Source: DATECU01 sp035286745 (GTDB taxonomy: Bacteria > Acidobacteriota > Vicinamibacteria > Fen-336). Taken from it: DNA of 20,561 nt. The notes under the pieces were generated by a model. It worked only from the letters and a program-made list of their open reading frames with translations. It was not told the origin of the DNA and did not search any database. Every line of letters begins with the position of its first letter. Positions within the stretch are counted from its first letter, which is position 1. The stretch lies in the NCBI GenBank assembly GCA_035286745.1, contig DATECU010000089.1:1-20561 (forward strand), written 5' to 3'. Positions 7,294-15,800 of this stretch are shown in pieces. The translations under genes were made by a program, and so were the position numbers.

Positions 7294-7311
7294 ATAGGCA
7301 GGCTGGCCTAT
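7294..7311. promoter_or_regulatory. 6-bp inverted repeat touching the -35 box of the met promoter
   Basis: ATAGGC at 7294-7299 and GCCTAT at 7306-7311 form an 18-bp imperfect-centre palindrome whose last base is the first base of the TTGACG -35 hexamer. This is a common position for a repressor or activator site. As RNA it could also be a weak end for the lipoprotein transcript, but no U-run follows. Confidence 0.4.
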
Positions 7312-7340
7312 TGACGCGGTTCCGCGGGGCGCGGTACAAA
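7311..7340 (+). promoter_or_regulatory. Promoter of the methionine leader and metY-metX
   Basis: TTGACG at 7311-7316 and TACAAA at 7335-7340 are separated by 18 nt, a good sigma-70-type pair (five of six and four of six matches to consensus). A start point 7-9 nt past the -10 box would fall at about 7347-7349, at or just before the ATG of the leader-peptide frame. Confidence 0.65.
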
Positions 7341-7348
7341 GAGCAGGC

Positions 7349-7432
7349 ATGTTCGCTGGCGCCTCGCACCTCGACTCGATGGGCATGAGCATTCGTCTCA
7401 TGTGCCCCTGCGGGGAGGTGCGCCGAGCCTAG
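7349..7432 (+). CDS. Methionine/cysteine-rich leader peptide of the metY-metX attenuator
   Basis: This 27-codon frame starts at the ATG at 7349 and stops at TAG 7430-7432. Residues 11-21 read MGMSIRLMCPC, so three Met and two Cys codons fall within eleven codons, right over the ascending and descending arms of a hairpin (7381-7407). The frame lies between the promoter and an intrinsic terminator, upstream of methionine biosynthesis genes. That is the layout of amino-acid leader peptides such as those of trp, his and leu operons, where ribosome stalling at codons for a scarce amino acid decides between terminator and antiterminator. The predicted transcript starts at or within two bases of the ATG, so it would be translated leaderless; the only upstream purines (GAGCAGG) are a poor ribosome site. 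Later in-frame ATG codons at 7379 and 7385 would still keep the Met/Cys block. The peptide itself probably has no separate function. Confidence 0.65.
   Translation: MFAGASHLDSMGMSIRLMCPCGEVRRA
7381..7407 (+). promoter_or_regulatory. Leader hairpin over the Met codons (pause / 1:2 stem)
   Basis: GGGC (7381-7384) and ATGAG (7385-7389) pair with CTCAT (7397-7401) and GCCC (7404-7407) around a 7-nt loop, with a 2-nt bulge (7402-7403). The stem contains the Met13 and Met18 codons of the leader peptide, so a translating ribosome would open it and a ribosome stalled there would block it. Confidence 0.5.
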
Positions 7433-7486
7433 TTCAGCCGATCCCAAGCTCGACGGACCCCAGGACCCGCCGGCGGCGCTGCCCCG
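7411..7486 (+). promoter_or_regulatory. Candidate antiterminator pairing
   Basis: CGGGG (7411-7415) and GCGCCG (7420-7425) can pair with CCCCG (7482-7486) and CGGCGC (7474-7479): eleven base pairs with a small internal loop. The right side uses the terminator loop and the first three bases of its descending arm, so it competes with terminator formation. The left side lies within the last codons of the leader peptide (from Cys21 onward), just downstream of the Met codons. A rival hairpin, CGAGC (7424-7428) with GCTCG (7448-7452), is also possible. Confidence 0.4.
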
Positions 7487-7498
7487 GCGGGTCTTTTT
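7462..7498 (+). terminator. Intrinsic terminator in the met leader (attenuator)
   Basis: GACCCGCCGG (7464-7473) pairs perfectly with CCGGCGGGTC (7484-7493) around a 10-nt loop. A G-U and an A-U pair can extend the base, and five T residues follow at 7494-7498. This is the only strong hairpin-plus-U-run in the window. It sits 44 nt before the metY start, downstream of the promoter and leader frame, so it must be conditional if metY is expressed from that promoter. Confidence 0.85.
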
Positions 7499-7542
7499 GC
7501 TTCTAGCGGTGCCCCAACCGGGTCACCAAGGAGAGAAGACCT

Positions 7543-8865
7543 GTGACCAAAGATCGCGCCTATCGCTTCGAGACCCTGCAGGTGCACGCCGGCCAGGAAC
7601 CGGCTCCCGGCACCAACGCCCGCGCGGTGCCCATCTACCAGACCACCTCCTACACGTTCGACGACAGCGGCCACGGGGCCCGCCTGTTCGCCCTGCAGGA
7701 GTTCGGCAACATCTACACCCGCATCATGAACCCGACCACCGACGTCTTCGAGCGTCGAGTGGCGGCCCTCGAGGGAGGGCTAGCGGCGGTAGCCACCGCC
7801 AGCGGCCAGGCGGCGCAGTTCCTGACCCTGGCCACCCTCTGTCAGGCGGGCGACAACATCGTCTCCACCTCCAACCTGTACGGCGGCACCTACAACCAGT
7901 TCAAAGTCGCCCTGCCTCGGCTGGGTCTCGGCGTGCGCTTCGTGGAGAGCGACGATCCTGCCGACTTCCTGCCGGCCATCGACGACAAGACCAAGGCCCT
8001 CTACGTCGAGAGCCTGGGCAATCCCCGCTTCAACGTCCCCGACTTCGAGGCCCTGGCCCAGCTGGCCCACGATCACGGCATACCTCTCATCGTGGACAAC
8101 ACGTTTGGTGCAGCCGGCTACCTCTGCCGGCCCATCGACCACGGCGCCGACATCGTGGTGGCCTCCGCCACCAAGTGGATCGGTGGCCACGGCACCTCGA
8201 TCGGCGGCGTGATCGTGGACTCGGGCAAGTTCTACTGGGGCAACGGCAAGTTCCCGCTCTTCACCGAGCCGGCCCCCGGCTACCACGGGCTTAACTTCGG
8301 CGAGGTGTTCGGTCCGGCGGGCCAGTTCGGGAACATCGCCTTCGCAATCCGGGCTCGGGTGGAAGGACTGCGGGACCTGGGACCCTGCCTCTCGCCGTTC
8401 AACGCCTTCCTGCTCTTGCAGGGGCTCGAGACCCTCTCCTTGCGCGTCCAGCGCCACGCCGACAACGCGCTGGCCCTGGCCCGCTGGCTGGAGGGCCACG
8501 ACGCGGTGGCCTGGGTCAACTACCCCGGCCTGCCTGGCCACAAGTACCACGCCCAGGCCAAGCGCTACCTACGTCACGGCTTCGGCTGCGTGCTTTCCTT
8601 CGGGATCAAGGGCGGGGTGGAGGCGGGGCGCCGCTTCATCGATTCCGTCGAGCTGGCCAGCCATCTGGCCAACGTCGGGGATGCCAAGACGCTGGTGATC
8701 CACCCGGCTTCCACCACCCACCAGCAGCTCTCGGCCGAAGAACAGGCGGGGACCGGCGTCAGCGCCGACCTGATCCGGGTCTCGGTGGGCATCGAGCACC
8801 TCGACGACATCCGGGAGGACTTCGAGCAGGCCTTCGCGAGAGCCCTGGCACCGGTGCTGGTGTGA
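7543..8865 (+). CDS. metY: O-acetylhomoserine aminocarboxypropyltransferase (sulfhydrylase)
   Basis: This cytoplasmic PLP enzyme of the Cys/Met metabolism family makes homocysteine directly from acylated homoserine and sulfide. The 440-aa length is typical of MetY; cystathionine gamma-synthases are nearer 380-400 aa. Visible marks are FETLQVHAGQEP near the start, QTTSYTFDD, NIYTRIMNPTTDVFERRVAALEGG, SNLYGGTYNQF, the cofactor Asp185 in IVDNTFGAAGYLCRP and the Schiff-base Lys211 in SATKWIGGHGTSIGG. NFGEVFGPAGQFGNIAF and HPASTTHQQL complete the pattern. The start is a GTG behind AAGGAGAG at 7528-7535, a strong ribosome site seven bases away. Its stop overlaps the metX start by 4 nt. Expression is probably set by the upstream leader-peptide attenuator. 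O-succinylhomoserine could be the substrate instead, but the length and MetX partner favour the acetyl form. Confidence 0.94.
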   Translation: MTKDRAYRFETLQVHAGQEPAPGTNARAVPIYQTTSYTFDDSGHGARLFALQEFGNIYTRIMNPTTDVFERRVAALEGGLAAVATASGQAAQFLTLATLCQAGDNIVSTSNLYGGTYNQFKVALPRLGLGVRFVESDDPADFLPAIDDKTKALYVESLGNPRFNVPDFEALAQLAHDHGIPLIVDNTFGAAGYLCRPIDHGADIVVASATKWIGGHGTSIGGVIVDSGKFYWGNGKFPLFTEPAPGYHGLNFGEVFGPAGQFGNIAFAIRARVEGLRDLGPCLSPFNAFLLLQGLETLSLRVQRHADNALALARWLEGHDAVAWVNYPGLPGHKYHAQAKRYLRHGFGCVLSFGIKGGVEAGRRFIDSVELASHLANVGDAKTLVIHPASTTHQQLSAEEQAGTGVSADLIRVSVGIEHLDDIREDFEQAFARALAPVLV

Positions 8866-9917
8866 GCGCCCAGCCCATGACCGCGGGGGCTCTTCGGCTC
8901 CATGCCGAGGCTCGCCCCCTCCACCTCGACTCCGGCGGAGTCCTCGATGGCGTGCAGGTCGCCTACCGAACCTGGGGCCACCTGTCTCGGCACCGGGACA
9001 ACGCGGTGGTGGTGTGCCACGCGCTGACCGGCAACGCCGATGCGGACTCCTGGTGGGGTCCGCTCTTTGGGCCGGGCCAGGCCCTGGACCCGGCACGCGA
9101 CTTCGTGGTGTGCAGCAACGTGCTGGGCAGTTGCTACGGCACCACCGGCCCTGCCTCTCCGTGGGCGCCGGGGCGAGGGCGGTGGGGACCCGACTTCCCC
9201 GAGATCACGGTGCGCGACATGGTGCGCCTCCAGATGCGACTCATGGACGCTCTGGGCGTGCATCGGATCAAGCTGGTCATCGGCGGATCGCTGGGCGGCA
9301 TGCAGGTCTTGGAGTGGGGGCTCCTGGACCCCGAGCGGGTCCTTGCCATGGTGCCAATCGCCACCTCGGGGCGTCACTCGGCCTGGTGCATCGGCCTGAG
9401 CGAGGCCCAGCGCCAGGCCATCGTCGCCGACCCCGCCTGGCAGGGGGGACACTATGCGCCTACCGCGCCGCCCGCTTCCGGGCTGGCGGTGGCGCGGATG
9501 ATCGCCATGTGCAGCTACCGGAGTCCGCAGAGCTTCGCCGACCGCTTCGGGCGCAGCGGAGAAGACCGGGGCGGCTTCGCCGTCGAGAGCTATCTGAGAC
9601 ACCAGGGCCGGAAGCTGGTGGATCGCTTTGACGCCCTGAGCTACCTCACCCTGACCCGGGCCATGGACAGCCACGACCTGGCCCGGGGTCGCGGGGAGTA
9701 CCACCAGGTGCTGGGTTCGCTGGCCGCGCCGGCCCTGGTGATGTCGGTTCCATCGGACCTGCTCTATCTGCCGCAGGAACAGGAAGAGCTGGCTGCCCAC
9801 CTGCCCAACGCGGAGCTGGTGCAGCTCGACTCCCCCCACGGTCACGACGCCTTCCTGATCGAAGCCGCCCAGGTGTCAGCCAGGGTGGTCGAGTTCAGGC
9901 AGCGGGTGGGCTGCTAG
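8862..9917 (+). CDS. metX: Homoserine O-acetyltransferase (MetX family)
   Basis: MetX acylates homoserine from an acyl-CoA, giving the substrate for MetY. It is an alpha/beta hydrolase-fold protein of 351 aa, normal for the family. Visible marks are CHALTGNADAD at 52-62, SNVLGSCYGTTGPAS at 85-99, the nucleophile elbow GGSLGGMQ with Ser143, Asp299 in SVPSDLLYLP and His328 in SPHGHDAFL, which make up the catalytic triad. RHSAWCIGLSEAQRQAI is also typical. The GTG start overlaps the metY stop (GTGA), so the two are translationally coupled and together provide the two-step direct-sulfhydrylation route to homocysteine. MetX enzymes can use acetyl- or succinyl-CoA, and sequence reading alone does not decide this. 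No clear terminator is seen in the 40 nt before the convergent lipoprotein gene. Confidence 0.94.
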   Translation: MSAQPMTAGALRLHAEARPLHLDSGGVLDGVQVAYRTWGHLSRHRDNAVVVCHALTGNADADSWWGPLFGPGQALDPARDFVVCSNVLGSCYGTTGPASPWAPGRGRWGPDFPEITVRDMVRLQMRLMDALGVHRIKLVIGGSLGGMQVLEWGLLDPERVLAMVPIATSGRHSAWCIGLSEAQRQAIVADPAWQGGHYAPTAPPASGLAVARMIAMCSYRSPQSFADRFGRSGEDRGGFAVESYLRHQGRKLVDRFDALSYLTLTRAMDSHDLARGRGEYHQVLGSLAAPALVMSVPSDLLYLPQEQEELAAHLPNAELVQLDSPHGHDAFLIEAAQVSARVVEFRQRVGC

Positions 9918-9957
9918 CGAAGACCGGCGGCGCGATCGGATCCCGAGGCGGCAGGCC

Positions 9958-11469
9958 CTATTCCTCGGCCATGTTAGCCACGTCCAGCGCGAGGTTGACC
10001 GGCGGGTCCCACCGGAGGCGCCGGGAGACCAGGAACGCCTCGCTCTGCACGACCAGCGGGAGCAACGGGCGCAACTCGCCCACCCGTGCCAGGGCGGCTT
10101 GCAGGTAGGCCGTTCGTTCGGCGCGGGAGGCGGTGCCGTTGGCCGCGTCGATGAGCCGATCCAGCTCCCCGTCGGCGATCCCGAAGCTGTTCATGCTGCC
10201 CAGGATCGCCCCCGACGGTGAGTGCACCAGCGCATCCAACGCGTCGCCGGCTTCCCCTGACTCGCAGGCCCAGCCGAGCAGAAAGAACTTGCAGTCGCGA
10301 GTGCCCTGAAGGGCGAAGAAGTCGCGCTTGTCGAGGGCGTTCACCGTCACCTGGATGCCCACCTCCTGAAGCTGGCGTGCCACCTCGGCCAGGATCTCTC
10401 GGTCGTTGATGTAGCGGTTGTGGGGCCCGTCGAGACGGATCGCGAAGCCCTGGGGGAAGCCCGCCTGCGCCAGCAGCGTTCGGGCCCGCTGGCGGTCGAG
10501 CCGGGCCTCCGGGATCTGCGGGTTGAAGCCCACCACGGCGCGGGGCACCAGTTGGTTGGCGGCTTCCGGCCGTCCCCCGAGCGCCCGCCGGATCAGCTCT
10601 GGGCGGTCCAGGGCCAGGTCCACCGCCTCCCGGATCCGCGGATCGGAGAAGGGGGGCTCGTCGACCCGGAAGCCGAGGAAGAGGATGCGGATGCTGGGAC
10701 GGGTGATGAGTCGAAGGCCAGGGGCCGGCGCCAGGCGTTCGGTGTCCTGGGGACCCAGGCTGTCGGCCAACAGGGCCTCGCCTCGTTCCACCATCGCTAT
10801 GCGTGCGGGGGCACTGGGCTCGATCGCAAAACGCACCCGCGAGAAGTGGGGCGGGTCTCCCCGGTAGAAGGGGTTGTGGGCGAGGCGCAGCTCCTTGCCT
10901 GGGGTCCAGCGTTCCAGCCGATAGGGTCCGGTGCCCACCGCCGGTACCGGATCCTGGTCGATGAGGTCGGCCGGCAGCACGAAGCCGAAGGGCAACTTGA
11001 AGGGCAGGATGTGGTACGGGGTACGGGTCTTGATCTCCAGGCGGCGGTCGTCGAGCACCCGGGCGGATTCGATGGCCTGCAAGTAGTCGCGGGTAATCCA
11101 ACGGTGGGCGCGGGGAGCCAGCAATGACCCCACCACGTCCTGGCCGGTGACCGGCCGTCCATCGGAGAAGCGAAGCCCCTTGCGCAGAACGAAGATGGTG
11201 GTGGTCTCGTCGGGGTTCTCCCAGTACTCGGCCAGCGCGGGGCCCAGGGCCAGGCGGCGGTCGAAGGCCACCAGCCCCTCGAAGATCGAGCGGTTGATGT
11301 GGATGCTGTAGGCTTCGTTGGCTACGGGAGGGTTAGGAAAGACCCCGGTCACGTCGGCCCGGACCGCCAGGGTGAGGGTCCGGCTCTCGGACCCGAAGCG
11401 ACCGCGACAGCCCACGGCCAAGGCGAGGACGCACAAGCCGAGAAGGAGCCGGGAGGCTGGGCGCTTCAT
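9958..11469 (-). CDS. ABC-transporter substrate-binding lipoprotein, family 5 (oligopeptide/nickel type)
   Basis: The 503-aa product has a lipoprotein signal ending in LAVGC (Cys21) and the layout of SBP family 5. Typical features are IFEGLVAFDRRLALGPALAEYWE near the N-terminus, FVLRKGLRFSDGRPVTGQDVVGSL, AVGTGPYRLERWTPGKELRLAHNPFYRG, SDPRIREAVDLALDRPELIRRAL and AEVARQLQEVGIQVTVNALDKRDFF. Such proteins capture peptides, nickel or other small solutes in the periplasm for an ABC importer. No permease or ATPase gene is adjacent: upstream on this strand is the dehydratase-like gene, and the metX gene converges on it. The ligand therefore cannot be guessed. The ATG start has only a weak ribosome site (AGCAG), and I could not pick a convincing promoter in the 84 nt upstream. 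It may be cotranscribed with the dehydratase operon. Confidence 0.9.
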   Translation of the reverse strand: MKRPASRLLLGLCVLALAVGCRGRFGSESRTLTLAVRADVTGVFPNPPVANEAYSIHINRSIFEGLVAFDRRLALGPALAEYWENPDETTTIFVLRKGLRFSDGRPVTGQDVVGSLLAPRAHRWITRDYLQAIESARVLDDRRLEIKTRTPYHILPFKLPFGFVLPADLIDQDPVPAVGTGPYRLERWTPGKELRLAHNPFYRGDPPHFSRVRFAIEPSAPARIAMVERGEALLADSLGPQDTERLAPAPGLRLITRPSIRILFLGFRVDEPPFSDPRIREAVDLALDRPELIRRALGGRPEAANQLVPRAVVGFNPQIPEARLDRQRARTLLAQAGFPQGFAIRLDGPHNRYINDREILAEVARQLQEVGIQVTVNALDKRDFFALQGTRDCKFFLLGWACESGEAGDALDALVHSPSGAILGSMNSFGIADGELDRLIDAANGTASRAERTAYLQAALARVGELRPLLPLVVQSEAFLVSRRLRWDPPVNLALDVANMAEE

Positions 11470-11553
11470 CTGCTGGCAGAGCGAGGGCGAATGCCGTGAT
11501 CATGCCACAAAGCGAGGTCGGCGGCGGGCAGCCAACAGCAGCCCCAGCGGCAA

Positions 11554-12804
11554 CTACGGTAACGGGCGCAACGCCGCCGCCGGCTCTCGGTGGGGGGCTT
11601 CGGACCCGGGGACGGTGGAGGGGCCTGTCCACTGCCAAGCCTGATGCATGAAGGCCTGGAGCCGGGTCTTGATGTTGGTCTCGCGCTGGCCGTCGAACAG
11701 CAGGTCGAGCCAGGGCAGGCCATGGAGCGCCTGACGGAGCCGGGGGGCCATCCCCGCCACCACGGTGCCGGGCATGCACGAGAAGGGCAGCACGTTCACG
11801 ATCCCGGCCAGGCCGTGGCGGGCCAGGTCCAGGGCGCGTCCCATGGTCAGCGTCGCCTCGGTCCCCAGCATCGGATCCCAGTGCGGCTCCACCAGCTTCA
11901 TGGCCTGCGCCAGCGGGGATTCCCGAGGGTGGCGCAACACCCCGGCCAGGGGTCGGTGCAAGCTGTACTCGCGAGCCCGCTGGTAGAGGTCGGAGATCCA
12001 GCCTCGGACCAGATCCTTCGGCCGGCGAAAACGAACCGCCAGCGTCTTGCGCCGCCAATCGGAGAAGTAGAGCCAGTCCATCAAGGTGCCGAGCAGGACC
12101 TCACCGCCCGCCTCCTCGACCTGGCGAGGCAGGTCACGATTGCTCTGGGGGTTCAGCATCACGTAGATCTCGCCCAAGATCCCGATCAGAGGACGCGGTT
12201 TCGAGCGATCGACCCCGACCTCGCGGAAGCGGCGCGCCGTCCAGCGCATGACCTCGACCAACCGGCGGCCGGCACCGGTCTCGCAGGCGGTCACCACCTG
12301 GCTGAGGGAGTCGCGGTAGGCGAGGTCGGATTGCCCGGGCTCGCGCTCATAGGGCCGGTGTTCGTGCAGGACCTTGGTCAGCAGATCCACGGCCACGATG
12401 GCTTGCCACGACTGCCTGCGGATGCGGCCCGCGTGCTCGCCGAGACGGCCATAGGAGTCGTCGGTGGTGGGCGACACCACCTCCGCCTGGCCCAGGCCCA
12501 ACCGCTCGAGCACGTCGCGGACCAGGACGCTGTACTGGCCGAAGCGGCAGGGCCCGGGCCCGGTGGGGAGAAAGAAGCGAGCCGTCGCGGGGTCGAAACC
12601 GGGCTGGCGGCAGCAGCGAACGATGTCGCCAACGCAGAAGAAGCAGGGCAGGCACTCACGGCCCCGGCACAGATCGAGGCCGATGGTCAGCGTCTCGGCG
12701 TCGGGCGCCGGCAAGACCTGAGCGGGCACGCCGTTGCCGCGCATGACGGCAGCTACCGCGTGGGCGTGGTCCGACATCAGGGGGATGAAGGTAACCCGGC
12801 TCAT
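11554..12804 (-). CDS. 2-hydroxyacyl-CoA dehydratase-like / CoA-protein-activase C-terminal component
   Basis: The 416-aa product resembles the C-terminal portion of the large (about 1400 aa) activase-dehydratase proteins, related to HgdB-type subunits of 2-hydroxyacyl-CoA dehydratases. The N-terminal part has a Cys cluster: Cys46, Cys51, Cys54, Cys57, Cys64 and Cys65, including GRECLPCFFCVGD, suited to an iron-sulfur cluster. GPCRFGQYS, PRPLIGILGEIYVMLNPQSN, VEPHWDPMLGTEATLTMGRA and NVLPFSCMPGTVVAGM follow, and LDLLFDGQRETNIKTRLQAF closes the domain. The last 30 residues are a non-conserved Pro/Ala-rich tail. Its ATG overlaps the stop of the upstream activase gene (ATGA), so the two products are probably made in equal amounts and form one complex. 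The substrate is unknown; radical dehydration of an acyl-CoA is the family expectation, but many members of this large-protein group have no proven reaction. Confidence 0.82.
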   Translation of the reverse strand: MSRVTFIPLMSDHAHAVAAVMRGNGVPAQVLPAPDAETLTIGLDLCRGRECLPCFFCVGDIVRCCRQPGFDPATARFFLPTGPGPCRFGQYSVLVRDVLERLGLGQAEVVSPTTDDSYGRLGEHAGRIRRQSWQAIVAVDLLTKVLHEHRPYEREPGQSDLAYRDSLSQVVTACETGAGRRLVEVMRWTARRFREVGVDRSKPRPLIGILGEIYVMLNPQSNRDLPRQVEEAGGEVLLGTLMDWLYFSDWRRKTLAVRFRRPKDLVRGWISDLYQRAREYSLHRPLAGVLRHPRESPLAQAMKLVEPHWDPMLGTEATLTMGRALDLARHGLAGIVNVLPFSCMPGTVVAGMAPRLRQALHGLPWLDLLFDGQRETNIKTRLQAFMHQAWQWTGPSTVPGSEAPHREPAAALRPLP

Positions 12805-15800
12805 GCTCCCACCATCCGCTCGGCGGGAGGGGTGGGAATCACTTGGGCAGCAGTGGCGGTGGGCTTGCTCACGCCGTCGAAGAACGCCTCGCAGCGCGTG
12901 AGCATGCCGGCGTCGGCGGTGTGATCGTCCACCTCCAGTTCCAGGAACGGCTTGCCGTTCATCAGCCGCCGGAAGAAGCTGATCAGGAAGGAGTCGGGCC
13001 CGCAGTTGAAGTTGGTGAGGTAGATGGCCTCCAGGCGCGGATCGTTCGCCACCAGGGTTGCCGCGGCCAGGATGCGCTGGCCGCTGCGCCAGTACATGTC
13101 GCGGTATTGGTCGGAGATGTCGACCTGATCGACGGGCAGGTACTCCAGGGGGATGGGCAGCACGCCGAGCCGGCGCAGCTTGAAGGGCAGGTCGAGGCAG
13201 GCGCCCAGGTCGCAGGTGTTGTAGGTCCGACCCACGACGACCGCGGCCTTCTGGCCCGCCGGGAGGCTGGTCAGCACCTCACGACCACGGGTCTCCAGGG
13301 CTCGGGTGAAGACCTGCTGGGCCTCGGCGGCGGCGGCGATGGCGGCCCGCAGCCGCTTCTTGCTGAGGCCAAGGGGCTTGCACAGGTTCGCCAGGTCGCG
13401 GTCGCGGACCGGCTCCGGCGTTAGGTCCAGGGGGAAACGGAGCACCGGCACCGGTCGGCCCTGACCCTCGAGCTGAGCCACCGCCAGGTGGGAGGCGGCA
13501 GGGATAAAGGGACAGTAGTGGTTGTGGATCTGGCCGGGAGCCATGCTGTCGCGGGAGAGCACGCTGGGCAGGAAGAGGAAGTCGACGTCCTTCTTCACCA
13601 GGTCCGCCAGATGTCCGCTCACCAGCTTCACCGGGAAGCAGGTTTCGGCCACCGCCAGCTTCTGGGTGTCGCGCACGATGCCGGGATGGGTGGGGTCGGA
13701 GACGACGAGGTCGCAACCGGCGGTGGCGAAGAAGGCCCGCCAGAAAGGGAAGAGATCGTACGCGGTGAGGGCGCGCGGGACCCCCACCCGCAGCCGGCCG
13801 GGGGTGCGAGGGCCGGGCGGCTCGTACCCAGCAAAGAGCAGGCGGTTTCGTTCTGCGAAGAGGTCGAGCAGGTCGCTGCCCGCGCGCTTGGGTCCGCGGC
13901 CGGCGTCCTCGAACTTCTCGCAGCGGGCGCCGTAGAAGAGTGGCGGCTCGCCCTGCATCACCACCTTGCTGACCTCGCACAGGTTGGCGCAGGCGCGGCA
14001 CTCGAACACGCTGGCGTCGTACCACCTGGCCTGAAGGTCGAAGCCGCGGAAACGGCTCCGGCGCCCCGGATGCTCGGCCATCTCTACCCGCGCCAGGAGG
14101 GCGGCCCCGATGGCTCCCGTCACGTCATGGTGGGGTGGCACGGTGACCGGCCGGCGCAGCAGGGTCTCGAACGCCGCCACCACGCTCTGGTTCCAGGCCA
14201 CGCCTCCCTGGAAGAAGACCCGCTGGCCCACGCTTCGGCCGCTCACCACCCGGTTCATGAAGTTCTCGGCGATGGAGTAGGCGAGACCCGCGGTCAGGTC
14301 CTCCACCAGGGCGCCTCGTTGCTGGTGGTGCACCAGATCCGATTCCATGAAGACGGTGCAGCGTTCGCCCAGGCAGGCCGGACTCTCAGAGCTCGTCGCC
14401 AAACGACTGAAGTCCTTGCTGATGCAGATCTTCAGGCGGTCGGCCTGCTCCTCCAGGAAGGAGCCGGTGCCGGCGGCGCAGGCGTTGTTCATGGCGAAGT
14501 CCACCACCAGCCCGCCGTCCAGACGGATGTACTTGCTGTCCTGCCCCCCGATCTCGAACACCGTGTCCACCTGGGGATCGCAGGCGATGGCTGCCCGAGC
14601 CTGGGCGGTGATCTCGTTGCGGACGGTATCGCCGCCGACGAAATCGGCGGTCAGGTGCCGGCCGGAGCCGGTGGTTCCCACCGAGCGGACCTCGACCCGT
14701 GCCCCTACCTCGGAGCCGATGTCCAGAAGGCCCTGGCGTACCGCCTCCAGCGGCCGCCCGGCGGTGGGAAGGTAACGTCTGGCGACCACGGCCCCGGCCT
14801 CGTCGAGTAGAACCAAGTTGGTACTGACCGAACCCACGTCGATGCCCAGGTGAACGGGGACCCGAGAGCCTCCGTTAGAGGCAGCGGCGGTGACCAGGCA
14901 CCTCAGGGGCTTGGCGACCAGCGGGGGTCGCTGCGGCGAGTCGGCGCCGGAGCTGCTCATGAGGTCGGCCAGGGAGCCCAGGCCGCGGCAAGCGGGCAGG
15001 CGACCGGCGGCCGCTTCGTCCTTGGCCAGCAGTGCGGCGCCCATGGCCGCCATCAAACGATGCTGTTCGGGTACCCGGATCGCTCCCGAGGGCACACCGA
15101 GAACGCTCTCGAAGGCGCGCACCACCGCCAAGTTGGTGGCGACGCCACCCTGGAACACCACCGGCGGGGTGAAGGCCTTGCCCTTGCCGATGACGCTCGT
15201 GAAGTTGCGGGCCAGCGCCAGGCAGAGCCCGGCCAGGATGTCGGAGAGAGGCGTGCCCTTCTGCTGCAAGTGGATCATGTCCGACTTGGCGAAAACCGTA
15301 CAGCGCCCCGCGATGCGGGCCGGGCTCTCCGACTCGAGAGCCAGCCGCGCGAACTCCTCCTCGATGGCGATCCCGAGCCGCTCCGCCTGCTGGTCCAGGA
15401 AGGAGCCGGTGCCGGCCGCGCACAACGTGTTCATGGAGAAGTCCGTCAGCACCATCTGACGCTGGGCTTCGTCCCAGCGGACGGAGAGGAACTTGCTGTC
15501 CTGGCCCCCGATCTCGATCACGGTGCGGGCCTCGGGGTGGATCTCGCCCAAGGCCCGGGTCTGCGCCACCAACTCGTTGACGTGAAGACCGCCGGCCCGC
15601 TCGGCAACGGCCTCGCCCCCGGAGCCGGTGAAGCCCAGGCCCGCCAAGCCCGAGAGGTCGTGCTCGAAGCCGAGCGCGGTCACCGCCTTGAGCAGGGTGG
15701 GGCGGGGCTGGCCGTTGGCGCGGAGGTACTGAGACGCAACTAACGTATTCTCCTGATCGATCACGACGGCCTTGACCGTCGTCGATCCCACGTCGATGCC

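Noticed and set aside
7341..7500. SAM or SAH riboswitch upstream of metY
   Set aside because: I looked for the conserved cores of SAM-I, SAM-II and SAH types by eye and found none. The Met/Cys-rich open frame explains the region better. A covariance-model search would be decisive.
9918..9957. Terminator between convergent metX and the substrate-binding lipoprotein gene
   Set aside because: No stem of useful length and no T-run is visible in the 40-nt gap.
11590..14810. Several frames of 190-440 codons on the plus strand opposite the dehydratase operon
   Set aside because: They are in the antisense frame favoured by GC-rich codon use; the opposite strand carries the conserved Cys and ATP-binding motifs.
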